A stretch of DNA of 27,748 bases from Desulfuromonadaceae bacterium (GTDB lineage Bacteria; Desulfobacterota; Desulfuromonadia; Desulfuromonadales; UBA2294): positions 1-27,748 of the forward strand of contig JAGXHN010000029.1 in the NCBI GenBank assembly GCA_024636225.1. The letters run 5' to 3'. Of this stretch, positions 1 through 8,788 are shown piece by piece. Within the stretch, counting starts at the first letter, position 1. Every line of letters starts with the position of its first letter. The notes beneath the pieces were generated by a model. It had not been told where the DNA came from and made no database searches. It saw only the letters and a program-made list of their open reading frames with translations. The position numbers and the translations under genes were made by a program.

Positions 1-40
1 ATCGTATATTTCCCGTAGGGATAATTTCTCTTTTTTACTG

Positions 41-158
41 TCTTGGTGTTTATTACGCGTGGGGTACACCTGTTCCCATCCCGAACACAGAAGTTAAGCC
101 CTGTTGCGCCGATGATACTGCATGGGAGACTGTGTGGGAAAGTAGGTCGTTGCCGAAT
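41..158 (+). rRNA. rrf: 5S ribosomal RNA
   Basis: The universally conserved 5S core is visible: the CCCGAACACAGAAGTTAAG loop at about 81-99, the GCGCCGATGATACTGCATGGG segment at about 106-127 and GTGGGAAAGTAGG at about 134-146. It is the last gene of an rRNA operon whose 23S lies before the window. The ends are approximate: the terminal helix I is weak, with only about six pairs between 43-48 and 151-156, half of them wobbles. The strand is certain from the conserved core. Confidence 0.95.
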
Positions 159-168
159 TTTTAAAAAA

Positions 169-203
169 AGGCCCATCTCGCTAGAGGTGGGCCTTTTTGT
201 TTT
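169..203. terminator. Bidirectional intrinsic terminator after 5S rRNA and ntrX
   Basis: An 11-base-pair stem (AGGCCCATCTC with GAGGTGGGCCT, one wobble) and a five-base loop are flanked by an A-run on the left and a T-run on the right. It can therefore stop the rRNA operon on the plus strand and ntrX, whose stop codon lies about 40 bases away, on the minus strand. Confidence 0.88.
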
Positions 204-243
204 CAATGCAGCGGTAACTCTTCATTCGGGCAACATCTGCGAA

Positions 244-1608
244 TTATCCCTTCTTTAACTCTATTTCATACGTTTTAATCTTGCGATGCAGATTGGATCG
301 CTCTATTTCAATCATTTCAGCAGTTTTGGAGACGTTCCAGTTTTGTTCTTTGAGTTTGCGGATAATAAATTCACGCTCAAAGCTATCACGGGCATCGCGC
401 AGAGAGTCTGGATAGTTTTGGTTCGAGCTGGAAGCAATATTCGAATTTCTGACCGCGATCTCCTGCGGAAGATGCTCAGATTTAATGATCATGTCAGGAG
501 TCATGATCACCAGGCGCTCAGCTATGTTTTTCAACTCGCGTACGTTGCCAGGCCAGGAATATGCGGCTAGCGCCTCAATCGCACCAGCATCGAAAGACTT
601 TTCCGGTCGCCCTTCCTGTTGACAGAAGAATCTGAGAAAGTGTTTTGCTAATGGGATAACATCGGCGGTGCGTTCTCGCAGAGGCGGAACATGAAAGGGG
701 AGGACGTTCAACCTGTAAAAAAGGTCCTCTCGAAAATGCCCCTCACGAATTTGCGTCCCCAGATCTTTATTGGTTGCAGCAATGACCCTGACATCGACCT
801 CGATGGTTCGACTGCCGCCGACCCTCTCAAATTTTTTCTCCTGTAAAATGCGCAGGATTTTAGCCTGAGTTTTCAGACTCATGTCACCTATCTCATCGAG
901 AAAAAGAGTGCCGTCATTGGCCAGGTCAAATTTACCTTTGCGCTGTGCAGTGGCACCGGTAAACGCACCCTTTTCGTGACCGAATAATTCCGATTCGATT
1001 AACTCTTCTGGAATCGCAGCGCAATTCACTTCAACAAAAGGCTTTGCATTGCGAAGTGACTGGGAGTGAATTGATCGGGCGACGAGCTCTTTACCGGTAC
1101 CGTTTTCACCTGTAATAAGAACCCATCCAGAAGTGGGTGCTGCGAGTTCGATCTGTTTTTTAAGTTCGAGTATCGGGGCACTGCTACCGATCATTTCATG
1201 CTCTTTGGCAATTGATGCTTTAAGAGCGTGGTTTTCATTGACCAGTTGACCGACCCTGTTCGCCTGTTCAATGCTGTGCAGAACCTTTTCGAGTGAGAGG
1301 GGTTTTTCAATGAAATCAAAGGCGCCAAGACGCGTCGCTTTTACCGCGGTCTCTATTGTTCCGTGTCCACTCATCATAATGACTATCTGCTCCGGAAATT
1401 CTTCACGGATCTGGCGCAGGGTGTCGATACCATCGCAGCCCGGCATCCAGATATCGAGCAGAACCAGATCGATTGATTCAGCTCTTAATTTGTCGAGCCC
1501 TTGTTCTCCATTTTCTGCAACCAGCACAGTGAACCCTTCATCCTGAAGGATATCGGCCAGACTTTTTCTTATGTTGGCTTCATCGTCAATAATCAGGATC
1601 TGTTTCAT
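244..1608 (-). CDS. ntrX: NtrX-type sigma-54-dependent response regulator
   Basis: Encodes a 454-residue enhancer-binding protein that should activate RNA polymerase-sigma54 when phosphorylated by its partner kinase. The N-terminal receiver domain (about 1-120) has the acidic pair D8-D9, phospho-acceptor D52 and K102. The AAA+ domain has Walker A GENGTGKE at 167-174, the sigma54-contacting GAFTGA loop at 214-219 and Walker B around D238-E239. A Fis-type helix-turn-helix occupies about 422-454. The start ATG overlaps the stop of the upstream kinase gene as ATGA, so the two are translationally coupled. The presence of GAFTGA argues for genuine sigma54 activation, which not all NtrX proteins keep. 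The assignment to NtrX rather than another NtrC-family member rests mainly on the NtrY partner; target genes cannot be read from the window. Confidence 0.93.
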   Translation of the reverse strand: MKQILIIDDEANIRKSLADILQDEGFTVLVAENGEQGLDKLRAESIDLVLLDIWMPGCDGIDTLRQIREEFPEQIVIMMSGHGTIETAVKATRLGAFDFIEKPLSLEKVLHSIEQANRVGQLVNENHALKASIAKEHEMIGSSAPILELKKQIELAAPTSGWVLITGENGTGKELVARSIHSQSLRNAKPFVEVNCAAIPEELIESELFGHEKGAFTGATAQRKGKFDLANDGTLFLDEIGDMSLKTQAKILRILQEKKFERVGGSRTIEVDVRVIAATNKDLGTQIREGHFREDLFYRLNVLPFHVPPLRERTADVIPLAKHFLRFFCQQEGRPEKSFDAGAIEALAAYSWPGNVRELKNIAERLVIMTPDMIIKSEHLPQEIAVRNSNIASSSNQNYPDSLRDARDSFEREFIIRKLKEQNWNVSKTAEMIEIERSNLHRKIKTYEIELKKG

Positions 1609-3869
1609 AATGCGTATTCCTCTGTTTCCAGGGCGTTTCCGCTCACAGGGAGTTCAACAATAAACGTTGTCCCCTTCGGTTCATTCTTTTTAACGCGGAT
1701 ATAACCGTTATGATCGGAAATTATTGTTGCTACGATCGCAAGACCTAATCCCGTTCCGGCTTTTTTTGTTGAAAAATAGGGTTCAAACAGACGCGGCTTG
1801 TCTTCAGCAGGAATACCGCAACCATTGTCGGATATGGAAAAGCTTGCCATTTTCAGGTCCGGGTTGAAGTCGCTGCGAATCTCAATTTTTCCGGAATCTG
1901 AAATGGCACCGATTGCGTTGTCGATCAAATTAATACAGACCCGTTTGATCTGGTCTCGATCGATGTTGAACTCCGGAAGATTCGGATCCTGTTTCAGGGT
2001 GAAGGTGATGTCCGAGTGACCATCCTGATAAAGACTGATAACTTCGGACAGAACAGTATTCAATTGGCCCGGCTCTGGGTTACTGGCAGGCATGCGAGCA
2101 AAATTTGAGAATTCATTAACCAGATTCTTCAGATCATCGACCTGGCTGATAATAACACTGGTACAGTCGTCAAAGACAGTCTCATCATCATTGAAATAGC
2201 CGAGATATTTGCGGCGTAAACGTTGTGCAGAGAGCTGGATTGGTGTTAGCGGATTTTTGATTTCATGAGCGATGCGGCGGGCAACCTCGCGCCATGCGGC
2301 CATTCTCTGAGCCTTGAGGAGCTGGGTGAGGTCATCAAATATAACAACTGTCCCCATGAACTCCCCCGATTCGTCCAGCAGGTTGGAGACGGTGACGTGC
2401 AGCGTCAATTTGTTTTCACCGATCTGGAGTGTCAGCTGTTTGCGAATGGAATCTCTTTTTGAGGCACGCAGTTCATCAAGAGTTTCGGTCATTAATGGGA
2501 GGTGGTCGGCATGCACCACATCGAGGAAGCTTTGCCCTAATATACTCTTGGCGTTGAGATGAAACAGTTGCTCTGCTGCGGTGTTGACTGTGGTCAGATG
2601 TCCATGTTTGTCGATAGAGATGATTCCGGCGGTCACATTACGTAATACGATTTCCATATACCGACGGCGCTGTTCAAGTTCCAGATTGGATGATTGAAGT
2701 TCTTGATTGGTTTCTGTTAAACGAAGGCGTCCGCGTCGCAGGTCGCCAGTCATTGTGTTGAAGGAATCGATCAGAGTCCCGACTTCATCGTCACTCCTGA
2801 CGTCGATCTGAATATCCAGGTCACCTTCTGCGACCCTTTTTGTTGCTTCGGCTAATTCCTGTATTGGGACTGAAATACCACGCGCAATATGAAAACCGAA
2901 CCAGGTGGCAAGAAAAATTATGACCAGCGCAATTAATAAAAGAAAAATCAGATACCACGATTTAATGCTCCCCTTGATCATCTTCGAGTTTTTATACTGT
3001 TCATACGAACTCGAAATTTCTTTCATTTTTTCTACAAGAGAGAAGGGGACGTAGTAATTAACAACGACGGCTCCGACAATGTCGTTGGGGTTCCAGTTAG
3101 AGTAGATTGGTACAATACCGCGAATCAGATCTGCTCGTCCGATCGGGGTAATCCGGCTGAAACGTCTCCCTTCCAATGCCTCGCGAATATTATCTGAGCC
3201 GGGGTTTGTGAAATCAGAGGTAGGTACTTGCGGATTTGAAGAGCGCACAAGCTCTTCAAATGTTGATGAAAAAACTTCAACGATGCCGAGATTGTACTCT
3301 TGTTGTTTTTTCTGAATCACCGATTCGAGCAATGATAGATTTTCCTGCTTCAGGAGCCGTTCCTCTTTAATAATACTGGCAAGTTGGTCAGCATAATAGA
3401 GAGCATTGGCGGCAGAGTTTTTATAGTAGATCTGGGCGACATCTAACGATTCTTGCAACGATGTTTCAATCTGTTGATTAAACCAGTTGTCGATAGAATT
3501 TGTAATCAATCCCGCTGAGACGAAGTACAATAACATTGTCGGTATCAAAGAGAGCGCAACAAAGGAGAGAACAAGTTTTGAACGCAGGCGAGCGCCAGGG
3601 ACTCCCCTGCGCCGTTCCAGCAAAAGTTTAAGTAAATTCCGAAAGACTAAGAACAGAAAAAGAATGATCAATAAAATGTTGATGTTGATGATGGCCAGCA
3701 CCAGGATGCTGTTGGAGACCGGAAGCTTTTCTGCAATTTCGAAAAGCTGCTTTTCGAACAGGGAAAAGACAAACAGCAGAGCGATCACCGCAAAGGCAAT
3801 CAGCCATTCACGATAAATCTTGCGCCGCGGATTTGAGCGGGGAGATGGTGTTGTTGGGACAGTTGCCAT
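1605..3869 (-). CDS. ntrY: NtrY-type membrane sensor histidine kinase
   Basis: A 754-residue sensor kinase that should phosphorylate the NtrX encoded just downstream. Three hydrophobic segments lie at about 22-38, 54-74 and 98-120, then a periplasmic sensing region, a fourth membrane helix at about 307-330, a HAMP linker, a PAS domain, a HisKA box with the HEIKNPLTP motif carrying the phosphorylated His, and a HATPase domain with N (NLIDNA), G1 (DNGCGIP) and G2 (GTGLGLAIV) boxes. This multi-helix N-terminus with HAMP and PAS is typical of NtrY and distinguishes it from soluble NtrB. I chose the ATG at 3869. A longer reading from a TTG at 3929 would begin on the predicted -35 element, upstream of the transcription start, with no ribosome-binding site. 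The signal sensed is unknown. Confidence 0.92.
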   Translation of the reverse strand: MATVPTTPSPRSNPRRKIYREWLIAFAVIALLFVFSLFEKQLFEIAEKLPVSNSILVLAIININILLIILFLFLVFRNLLKLLLERRRGVPGARLRSKLVLSFVALSLIPTMLLYFVSAGLITNSIDNWFNQQIETSLQESLDVAQIYYKNSAANALYYADQLASIIKEERLLKQENLSLLESVIQKKQQEYNLGIVEVFSSTFEELVRSSNPQVPTSDFTNPGSDNIREALEGRRFSRITPIGRADLIRGIVPIYSNWNPNDIVGAVVVNYYVPFSLVEKMKEISSSYEQYKNSKMIKGSIKSWYLIFLLLIALVIIFLATWFGFHIARGISVPIQELAEATKRVAEGDLDIQIDVRSDDEVGTLIDSFNTMTGDLRRGRLRLTETNQELQSSNLELEQRRRYMEIVLRNVTAGIISIDKHGHLTTVNTAAEQLFHLNAKSILGQSFLDVVHADHLPLMTETLDELRASKRDSIRKQLTLQIGENKLTLHVTVSNLLDESGEFMGTVVIFDDLTQLLKAQRMAAWREVARRIAHEIKNPLTPIQLSAQRLRRKYLGYFNDDETVFDDCTSVIISQVDDLKNLVNEFSNFARMPASNPEPGQLNTVLSEVISLYQDGHSDITFTLKQDPNLPEFNIDRDQIKRVCINLIDNAIGAISDSGKIEIRSDFNPDLKMASFSISDNGCGIPAEDKPRLFEPYFSTKKAGTGLGLAIVATIISDHNGYIRVKKNEPKGTTFIVELPVSGNALETEEYAL

Positions 3870-3900
3870 TCGCACACTTTCGACTATAGATAGCCGCTTG

Positions 3901-3929
3901 ATAATAGGACACGTGTGTCGGTTATGCAA
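3901..3929 (-). promoter_or_regulatory. Sigma-70-type promoter of ntrYX
   Basis: On the minus strand, -35 TTGCAT (3924-3929) and -10 TATTAT (3901-3906) are separated by exactly 17 bases. The predicted start near 3894 gives a leader of about 25 bases before the ATG at 3869. The promoter follows directly after the lpxC terminator, so ntrYX is its own transcription unit. Confidence 0.7.
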
Positions 3930-3935
3930 GCGTAC

Positions 3936-3976
3936 GAAAAGAAAAAGGCAGCCTGCTCAGCTGCCTTTTTCTTTTC
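3936..3976 (-). terminator. Intrinsic terminator of lpxC
   Basis: A perfect 16-base-pair stem (3936-3951 with 3961-3976) contains GGCAG/CTGCC and long A/T arms, and lies 20 bases after the lpxC stop codon. On the minus strand the 3' arm is T-rich. It separates lpxC from ntrYX. Confidence 0.85.
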
Positions 3977-3995
3977 TGTCTATAAAAGCGTCACG

Positions 3996-4928
3996 TCAGG
4001 CCTCGCCGTAAGCAAGCAGTCCGTGGAGACCTTCGCTGCTTTCCACGCGTGCGGCATGACGAAGCTCTTCATCGTTAAATTCGACCAGCTGCCAATGATC
4101 CGGCGAAGCGAGAATTTTTTCAACCATCAAATGGTTGATGTCATGCCCGGATTTATAGGTGCGGATATGGCCAAGTATGGGGTAGCCGATCAGACTGAAA
4201 TCACCGATTGTGTCGAGAATCTTATGGCGGACAAACTCGTCATTGAAGCGCAACCCATCTGGATTCATCACCCCTTTTTTATCGATTACAATCGCATTTT
4301 CAAGCGACCCGCCCCGCGCCAGACCATTTGCCTTGAGAAATTCCACCTCCTCAAGAAAGCCGAAGGTTCTGGCGGGTGCTATCTCTTTTGAGAACAGCTC
4401 TGTGGAATGTTTGATCGATCGGTGTTGCAGGGCGATACTTGGGTGGTCAAAGGCAATATCTGAAGTGATACGAAAAAACCGTGACGGAATAATATTGATC
4501 CGTTTTTCACCATCGATAAATGAGAGCGGCTTGCGGATTGCCAGATAAGCACGACTCTTGGTAAGGGTCCGAATCCCGGCTGAGCGTAGAGCTTTAAGGA
4601 AGGGCTCAGCGCTACCATCCATTATCGGGACTTCCGGCCCATCAATATCGACATGCAAATTATCGATTTCGAGTGAATAAAGAGCCGCCATAAAATGTTC
4701 AACAGTCGAGACGCTCAGACCGGCTTTGCCGAGGACCGTTGCCATGCGGGTATCGATAACATTGGCCGAGCGAGCTTCTATCGCTACTCTGCGGTCGCCA
4801 TCCTGGCGATAAAATATAACGCCGGTGTCGGCTTCAGCAGGGCGCAGATTCATCGAGATCTGCTCGCCGGTGTGTAATCCGATTCCGGATATGGTTAATG
4901 GTTTGGCAACAGTGCTTTGAAATATCAT
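3996..4928 (-). CDS. lpxC: UDP-3-O-acyl-N-acetylglucosamine deacetylase LpxC
   Basis: Catalyses the committed step of lipid A synthesis, zinc-dependent deacetylation of UDP-3-O-acyl-GlcNAc in the cytoplasm. The 310-residue product has the usual length. Zinc ligands are visible: H78 in VEHFMAAL, H235 and D239 in HKILDTIGD. The catalytic His is H262 in GHDINH, and E77 precedes the first ligand. The GIGLHTG motif near the N-terminus and VPIMDGSA near residue 100 are also family signatures. The gene is monocistronic here: it has its own sigma-70 promoter upstream and a strong terminator downstream. It shows that the organism makes a lipid A outer membrane. The start ATG is the only good candidate; the ribosome-binding site is weak (GAAAG). 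Confidence 0.98.
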   Translation of the reverse strand: MIFQSTVAKPLTISGIGLHTGEQISMNLRPAEADTGVIFYRQDGDRRVAIEARSANVIDTRMATVLGKAGLSVSTVEHFMAALYSLEIDNLHVDIDGPEVPIMDGSAEPFLKALRSAGIRTLTKSRAYLAIRKPLSFIDGEKRINIIPSRFFRITSDIAFDHPSIALQHRSIKHSTELFSKEIAPARTFGFLEEVEFLKANGLARGGSLENAIVIDKKGVMNPDGLRFNDEFVRHKILDTIGDFSLIGYPILGHIRTYKSGHDINHLMVEKILASPDHWQLVEFNDEELRHAARVESSEGLHGLLAYGEA

Positions 4929-4979
4929 AACAAAAAGTGTGCTTTCAGTTTGTGTTTGTGTCGTTTATAAGTGGTGACC

Positions 4980-5008
4980 ATAATATATCTATACAAAAAC
5001 AGTGCCAA
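4980..5008 (-). promoter_or_regulatory. Sigma-70-type promoter of lpxC
   Basis: On the minus strand, -35 TTGGCA (5003-5008) and -10 TATTAT (4980-4985) are 17 bases apart. The predicted start near 4973 gives a leader of about 45 bases. Confidence 0.7.
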
Positions 5009-5129
5009 TGCCTGGTTTTTCATAAATGTCTGATTTTTAAAGAGAATGTAAGTTATGGGAAGGTGCTGGTTACATCATATGGTGGTAGGAAATCACAGGT
5101 GTGGACAATAAGACACACTCTTTGCTTAT

Positions 5130-6821
5130 CTACAGCCGACCGGAGCGCAGGATCCCGATTGCCAGCCAGAGTCCCAGCAGGCCGGCAATGGTGTAGCCAG
5201 CCAGACCGAGGGCCGGAAAACCAAGGAGCTGGGGGCCTTTGTTGATTTGCATGATGAGTGAAGATCCAACAATGATCGAGCCGATCAGCAGGCTGAATGA
5301 TAATCTGTTACTCGATTTATCAAGGTCGGTGATCAGCCGCTCAAGCCCGCGGTGTTCCAAGTCTATTTTAAAGTTATTCCGGTTTATGCGATTAATAAAC
5401 TCTTTCAGATCCTTCGGCAGGCTGCGCAGAAGGTTGAAGTAGGCGTAGCTGACACTCTCTGCCTCCCGTTTCAGGTTCCCGACGCTGACACGCTCATGAA
5501 TGACGCGTTCGATAAACGGCTTGAGATTGTCTGCAATATTAAAGTCCGGGTCGAGCTGTTTGCCAAGCCCTTCCATGGAGACAAGAGCCTTGGCGAGAAG
5601 AATAAGGTCTGCCGGAAACTTGACGTGGTGGCATTGTAAAATTTCGATAAATTCGGCGACGAGCCGTCCTGAATCGATTCTCTGCAGTGAAATTTCGTAA
5701 TAATCGTCCATGAAATCGGACATGTCACGTTTCATCTGTTTCTGATCCGTATCGTCGGTGATCTCACCAGAGTAGAGGAGCTGGTTGATGATCCGATCAA
5801 CATCCCTGCTGACAATTGCCAGAATAATATCGATTAAATGAAACTTGAGGGCTTCATCCAGATGCCCGACCATACCGTAATCGAGCATGCAGATGACATT
5901 TCCTGGCGCAACCAGGATGTTCCCCGGGTGGGGGTCGCCGTGAAACAGACCATGAACCAGGACTTGTGAAAGAAAGGTATTGGCTCCATTGCTGGCGATG
6001 GCTTTAAGATCGTAACCGGCCGTTTCCAGCTGGGAAAAATTATTGATTTTTATCCCTTCCACATAGGACATTGTCAAGATGGTCGGTCCAGTATAATCCC
6101 AAAATACTTCAGGAATCAGAACGGTTTTGTCGTCCTTGAAATTTGCAGCGAAGCGATCGATAGCCCGCCCTTCACGGGTATAGTCAAGCTCGCGGCGTAT
6201 AATGCGACGAAATTCTTTGACGATGGCGATCGGTTCGGTAATCATCTCCTCAGAGAGGTGATTTTCAATCAGATAAGCGAGCCCCATCAGGATATCGAGG
6301 TCTGTCTCAATGGTCTTTTCAATGTCGGGGCGCTGAATTTTAACGACAACGTCTTCGCCTGTTTTAAGTCGGGCTCTGTGAACCTGCCCGATCGAAGCGG
6401 CTGCAATCGGCTTGTCAGAAAATTCTGCGAACAGATTGTCGCTGGTCGTACCCAATTCTCTGAATATCTGCTGATGAACCTTGTTGTCATCAAACGCCGG
6501 AACATTGTCCTGAAGTTTTCGGAACTCTTCTGAATAATCATAAGGGATAAGATCGGGACGTGTAGAGAGTGTCTGCCCCAGTTTGACAAAGGTTGGCCCG
6601 AGTTCTTCCATGGCCAGTCGCAAACGTTGCGGTGTGCTCAGACGCTCAATCTCCTTGGACGGAGAACCAAGCGTAACGATGCGACGACCGAGTTCGATGT
6701 AGTAGTCGATATTCAACTGCTCAATAACTTGACCGAAACCGTACTTGATCAAAATACCAAGAATCTGTCTGTAACGGCGAATGGAGCGGATGTTTCGATT
6801 AATTCGAGTGAAGGCAATCAT
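5130..6821 (-). CDS. ubiB: UbiB/ABC1-family atypical kinase-like protein
   Basis: A 563-residue member of the UbiB/ADCK family of atypical kinase-fold ATPases, which support isoprenoid quinone synthesis and lipid homeostasis at the membrane. Family hallmarks are present: the KLGQ motif at 80-83 followed by STRPDLIP, the alanine-rich loop AAAS at 140-143 that replaces the normal kinase P-loop, the ATP-binding lysine in VVVKIQRP at about 161, the catalytic-loop motif HGDPHPGN at 294-301 and the metal-binding DYG at 314-316. Two hydrophobic C-terminal helices (about 505-560) form the expected membrane anchor. It starts seven bases after the phasin-like gene, so translation is probably coupled. 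If the organism uses menaquinone, as its inferred relatives do, a role limited to ubiquinone is unlikely; the symbol is a family name only. Confidence 0.92.
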   Translation of the reverse strand: MIAFTRINRNIRSIRRYRQILGILIKYGFGQVIEQLNIDYYIELGRRIVTLGSPSKEIERLSTPQRLRLAMEELGPTFVKLGQTLSTRPDLIPYDYSEEFRKLQDNVPAFDDNKVHQQIFRELGTTSDNLFAEFSDKPIAAASIGQVHRARLKTGEDVVVKIQRPDIEKTIETDLDILMGLAYLIENHLSEEMITEPIAIVKEFRRIIRRELDYTREGRAIDRFAANFKDDKTVLIPEVFWDYTGPTILTMSYVEGIKINNFSQLETAGYDLKAIASNGANTFLSQVLVHGLFHGDPHPGNILVAPGNVICMLDYGMVGHLDEALKFHLIDIILAIVSRDVDRIINQLLYSGEITDDTDQKQMKRDMSDFMDDYYEISLQRIDSGRLVAEFIEILQCHHVKFPADLILLAKALVSMEGLGKQLDPDFNIADNLKPFIERVIHERVSVGNLKREAESVSYAYFNLLRSLPKDLKEFINRINRNNFKIDLEHRGLERLITDLDKSSNRLSFSLLIGSIIVGSSLIMQINKGPQLLGFPALGLAGYTIAGLLGLWLAIGILRSGRL

Positions 6822-6828
6822 TATAAGG

Positions 6829-7131
6829 TCAGCCGGTTTCCTTTAAACGCTTCGCAAGCTGGGCAACTTTTTTCTGCAAGGCGTCAAACTCTTTTTGACT
6901 GACCAGACCGAGTCGATTCAGGTTTTTCTCAACCTCTTCGCGGGCAATTTCTTCCAGTTTCTGGCGGTTCTCTTCGGCAACCTTTTTAAGGTTATCCAGC
7001 AAAGATCGCCCTTCCTCTTCGCTGAGATTAAATCTCTTTTTGAGGTCATCGACCAATTCTTCAGCTTTTTTCTGGCTCAAAGCGAGCACCCCGATACCTG
7101 CCAATACTGTTTTTTCAATCAGGTCGATCAT
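6829..7131 (-). CDS. Phasin-like coiled-coil protein
   Basis: A 100-residue protein. A short hydrophobic N-terminal stretch (LIEKTVLAGIGVLALS) is followed by a highly charged, almost entirely helical region with heptad character (about 20-60) and a second predicted coiled coil at about 80-98. This layout matches the phasin/polyhydroxyalkanoate granule-associated superfamily. The ATG at 7131 was chosen because AGGAGG stands just before it; a longer reading from a TTG at 7152 has no such site. The downstream neighbour seven bases away is an UbiB kinase and the upstream one a patatin lipase. That suggests a role at a lipid surface or as a partner of UbiB; this is inference. No PHA synthase gene is in the window. 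Confidence 0.8.
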   Translation of the reverse strand: MIDLIEKTVLAGIGVLALSQKKAEELVDDLKKRFNLSEEEGRSLLDNLKKVAEENRQKLEEIAREEVEKNLNRLGLVSQKEFDALQKKVAQLAKRLKETG

Positions 7132-7204
7132 ACTGCCTCCTTTTGTTCGCAAGTCATTCTAGTCGGTTACAACTGTATCACATCGGAATCACGGCGCAAA
7201 TGAA

Positions 7205-8170
7205 TCAATTTTTTGACTTTAGCAGTAAGTTGGTCGCGAGACGACCTGATTCAATCGCTTCAGCCGCCTTGTGAAATTCGAGCAAAGTGATGGTATTCAA
7301 TTCCGGACGGATAAGAAAATCGACTTTCTCCTGATTCAGACGCAAACTATTGATCTGGTTTTCAAGGATAGCGACACTCTGGGCAAAAACCCTGAATATG
7401 CCCGGTGGATTTCGCTCTTTTTCGTCTGCCTCCTCCGGTTCATAATGATTTTGCGACGTCCAGATTTCGCTGAAGGTTCGTTCGACCCACTCCCGGGTAA
7501 ATCGTTTCAGAATCGGCTTTTTGGCTCGTGACCGACTCGTGTCAGGAGCAAATGTTTCGCTGAAATGTTTGTCAACCGCCGGGATGGCACAGACGCCGAT
7601 AACGGTTTCAGCACCCATCTGTCTGACGACATCCGTCGGCACAGGAGAACAGAGGCCGCCATCGACCAGAAAACGATTACCAACGCGCACCGGTGAAAAC
7701 AGGCCCGGAAAAGAGATTGCAGCGAGAATGGCCGGTAGCAACAAACCTTGCCGAATCACGATTAATTCGCCGGTTTCGATATCGGTAGTGGTGACCGCCA
7801 AGGGGATCTTTAACTCTTCGAAGGTCTTGACCGGCAAAAGCTCCTTAATGAATCGAGCAACCTTTCGACTGTCCATCAGGCCAGAGGAGAGAATGTTCGG
7901 TCCGAGCATTCCAGCGAGTTTACGCCAGTTAAGTTCGCAGGCTACCTGTTTGAGGCGGGAGACAGGGACGCCTGAAGCGTAGAGAGCGCCGATCATGGCG
8001 CCGATGGATGTTCCGGCTAGAAGGTCAATTCGAACCTGAAATTCTTCAAGGGCGTGTAAAACGCCAATGTGACAAAAGCCCCTGGCCGCTCCGCTGCCAA
8101 GGGCCAGGCCGGTGATTCGATCGGCGGGGATTTTACTTCCCACAACGGCTTGTGTGTCGAAGTCGGTCAT
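7205..8170 (-). CDS. Patatin-like phospholipase (RssA/YchK-type)
   Basis: A 321-residue patatin-family serine hydrolase, expected to cleave acyl chains from phospholipids. The oxyanion-hole loop GSGAARG (25-31), the nucleophile elbow GTSIG with Ser55, and the dyad aspartate in VDGG at about residue 170 are all present, so the enzyme should be active. No signal peptide is seen, so it is probably cytoplasmic. About 80 C-terminal residues after the lipase core are charged and unassigned. It starts 18 bases after the queH stop and precedes the phasin-like and UbiB genes on the same strand; the lipid theme is shared but a functional link is inferred. Confidence 0.9.
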   Translation of the reverse strand: MTDFDTQAVVGSKIPADRITGLALGSGAARGFCHIGVLHALEEFQVRIDLLAGTSIGAMIGALYASGVPVSRLKQVACELNWRKLAGMLGPNILSSGLMDSRKVARFIKELLPVKTFEELKIPLAVTTTDIETGELIVIRQGLLLPAILAAISFPGLFSPVRVGNRFLVDGGLCSPVPTDVVRQMGAETVIGVCAIPAVDKHFSETFAPDTSRSRAKKPILKRFTREWVERTFSEIWTSQNHYEPEEADEKERNPPGIFRVFAQSVAILENQINSLRLNQEKVDFLIRPELNTITLLEFHKAAEAIESGRLATNLLLKSKN

Positions 8171-8188
8171 CGATAGTCGGATCTTCCG

Positions 8189-8728
8189 TCAGTTTTTACT
8201 GCGCGGATAATAGCGGTCTTTTTCGGAATAAATACAGCCACAATACTGCTGACGATAGAGCCCCATGCTTTTCGATGCGCGGATCCCTTCCTGCCATCCG
8301 ATGCGGAAATCTTCATGGTAGAATTGTAGTCCATACTGCTGAGCTAACGCCTCACCGGTCTCGCGAATTGCATCATGCTGCTGGTAACGTGAATAGAGCA
8401 GGGTTGTTGTGAACGCATCATACTCTTGTTCGGCTGCGACGCGGGCCGTCTCTTCAAGCCGTGACTGGTAACAATAATTGCAACGATTGGCCGGGTCAAC
8501 GGCAACATTTTTTAAAAACTCTTCAAGCAGATAGGTTTCGTTGATTAATACATTCAGTTCAACCAGACGACTATATTCACGCACCGTATCGAGGCGTTTC
8601 CTGAATTCCTGATAGGGGTGGATATTGTGATTGTAGAACACCCCGTCAACAGTGTGATTTTTGTCACGCAAAACGCTGACCGGATAAATAGCACAGTTTG
8701 CGCAACAGATATGTAAGAGAATTCTCAT
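8189..8728 (-). CDS. queH: Epoxyqueuosine reductase QueH
   Basis: Catalyses the last step of queuosine synthesis in tRNA, reducing epoxyqueuosine to queuosine; QueH is the cobalamin-independent, Fe-S-containing alternative to QueG. The 179-residue protein has the family's cysteine pattern: the C8-C9 pair and C12 in HICCANC, C83 and C86 in RCNYC, and C163/C165 in YCGC. The conserved YNHNIHPYQEF segment and an aromatic, charged stretch (YHEDFRIGWQEG) are also present. The ATG at 8728 is preceded by GGGAGGAG at ideal spacing; a longer reading to 8758 lacks this. The gene lies 60 bases after the unknown 755-residue gene and 18 before the patatin gene. No other queuosine genes are in the window. 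Confidence 0.93.
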   Translation of the reverse strand: MRILLHICCANCAIYPVSVLRDKNHTVDGVFYNHNIHPYQEFRKRLDTVREYSRLVELNVLINETYLLEEFLKNVAVDPANRCNYCYQSRLEETARVAAEQEYDAFTTTLLYSRYQQHDAIRETGEALAQQYGLQFYHEDFRIGWQEGIRASKSMGLYRQQYCGCIYSEKDRYYPRSKN

Positions 8729-8788
8729 GTCTACTCCTCCCTTTTCGACGAGTAGCATAACATTTTTGATGGAATGCTGGAAACTTGT

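Noticed and set aside
3870..3929. 20-residue N-terminal extension of NtrY from a TTG
   Set aside because: The TTG lies on the predicted -35 element and lacks a ribosome-binding site; the ATG at 3869 fits the transcript.
3915..4391. 158-codon plus-strand frame
   Set aside because: Antisense to lpxC, whose zinc-binding motifs are intact on the other strand.
4996..5009. Sigma-54-like element before lpxC (TTGGCAC...TTTTTGT)
   Set aside because: The -12 position reads GT instead of GC, while a good sigma-70 promoter uses the same TTGGCA.
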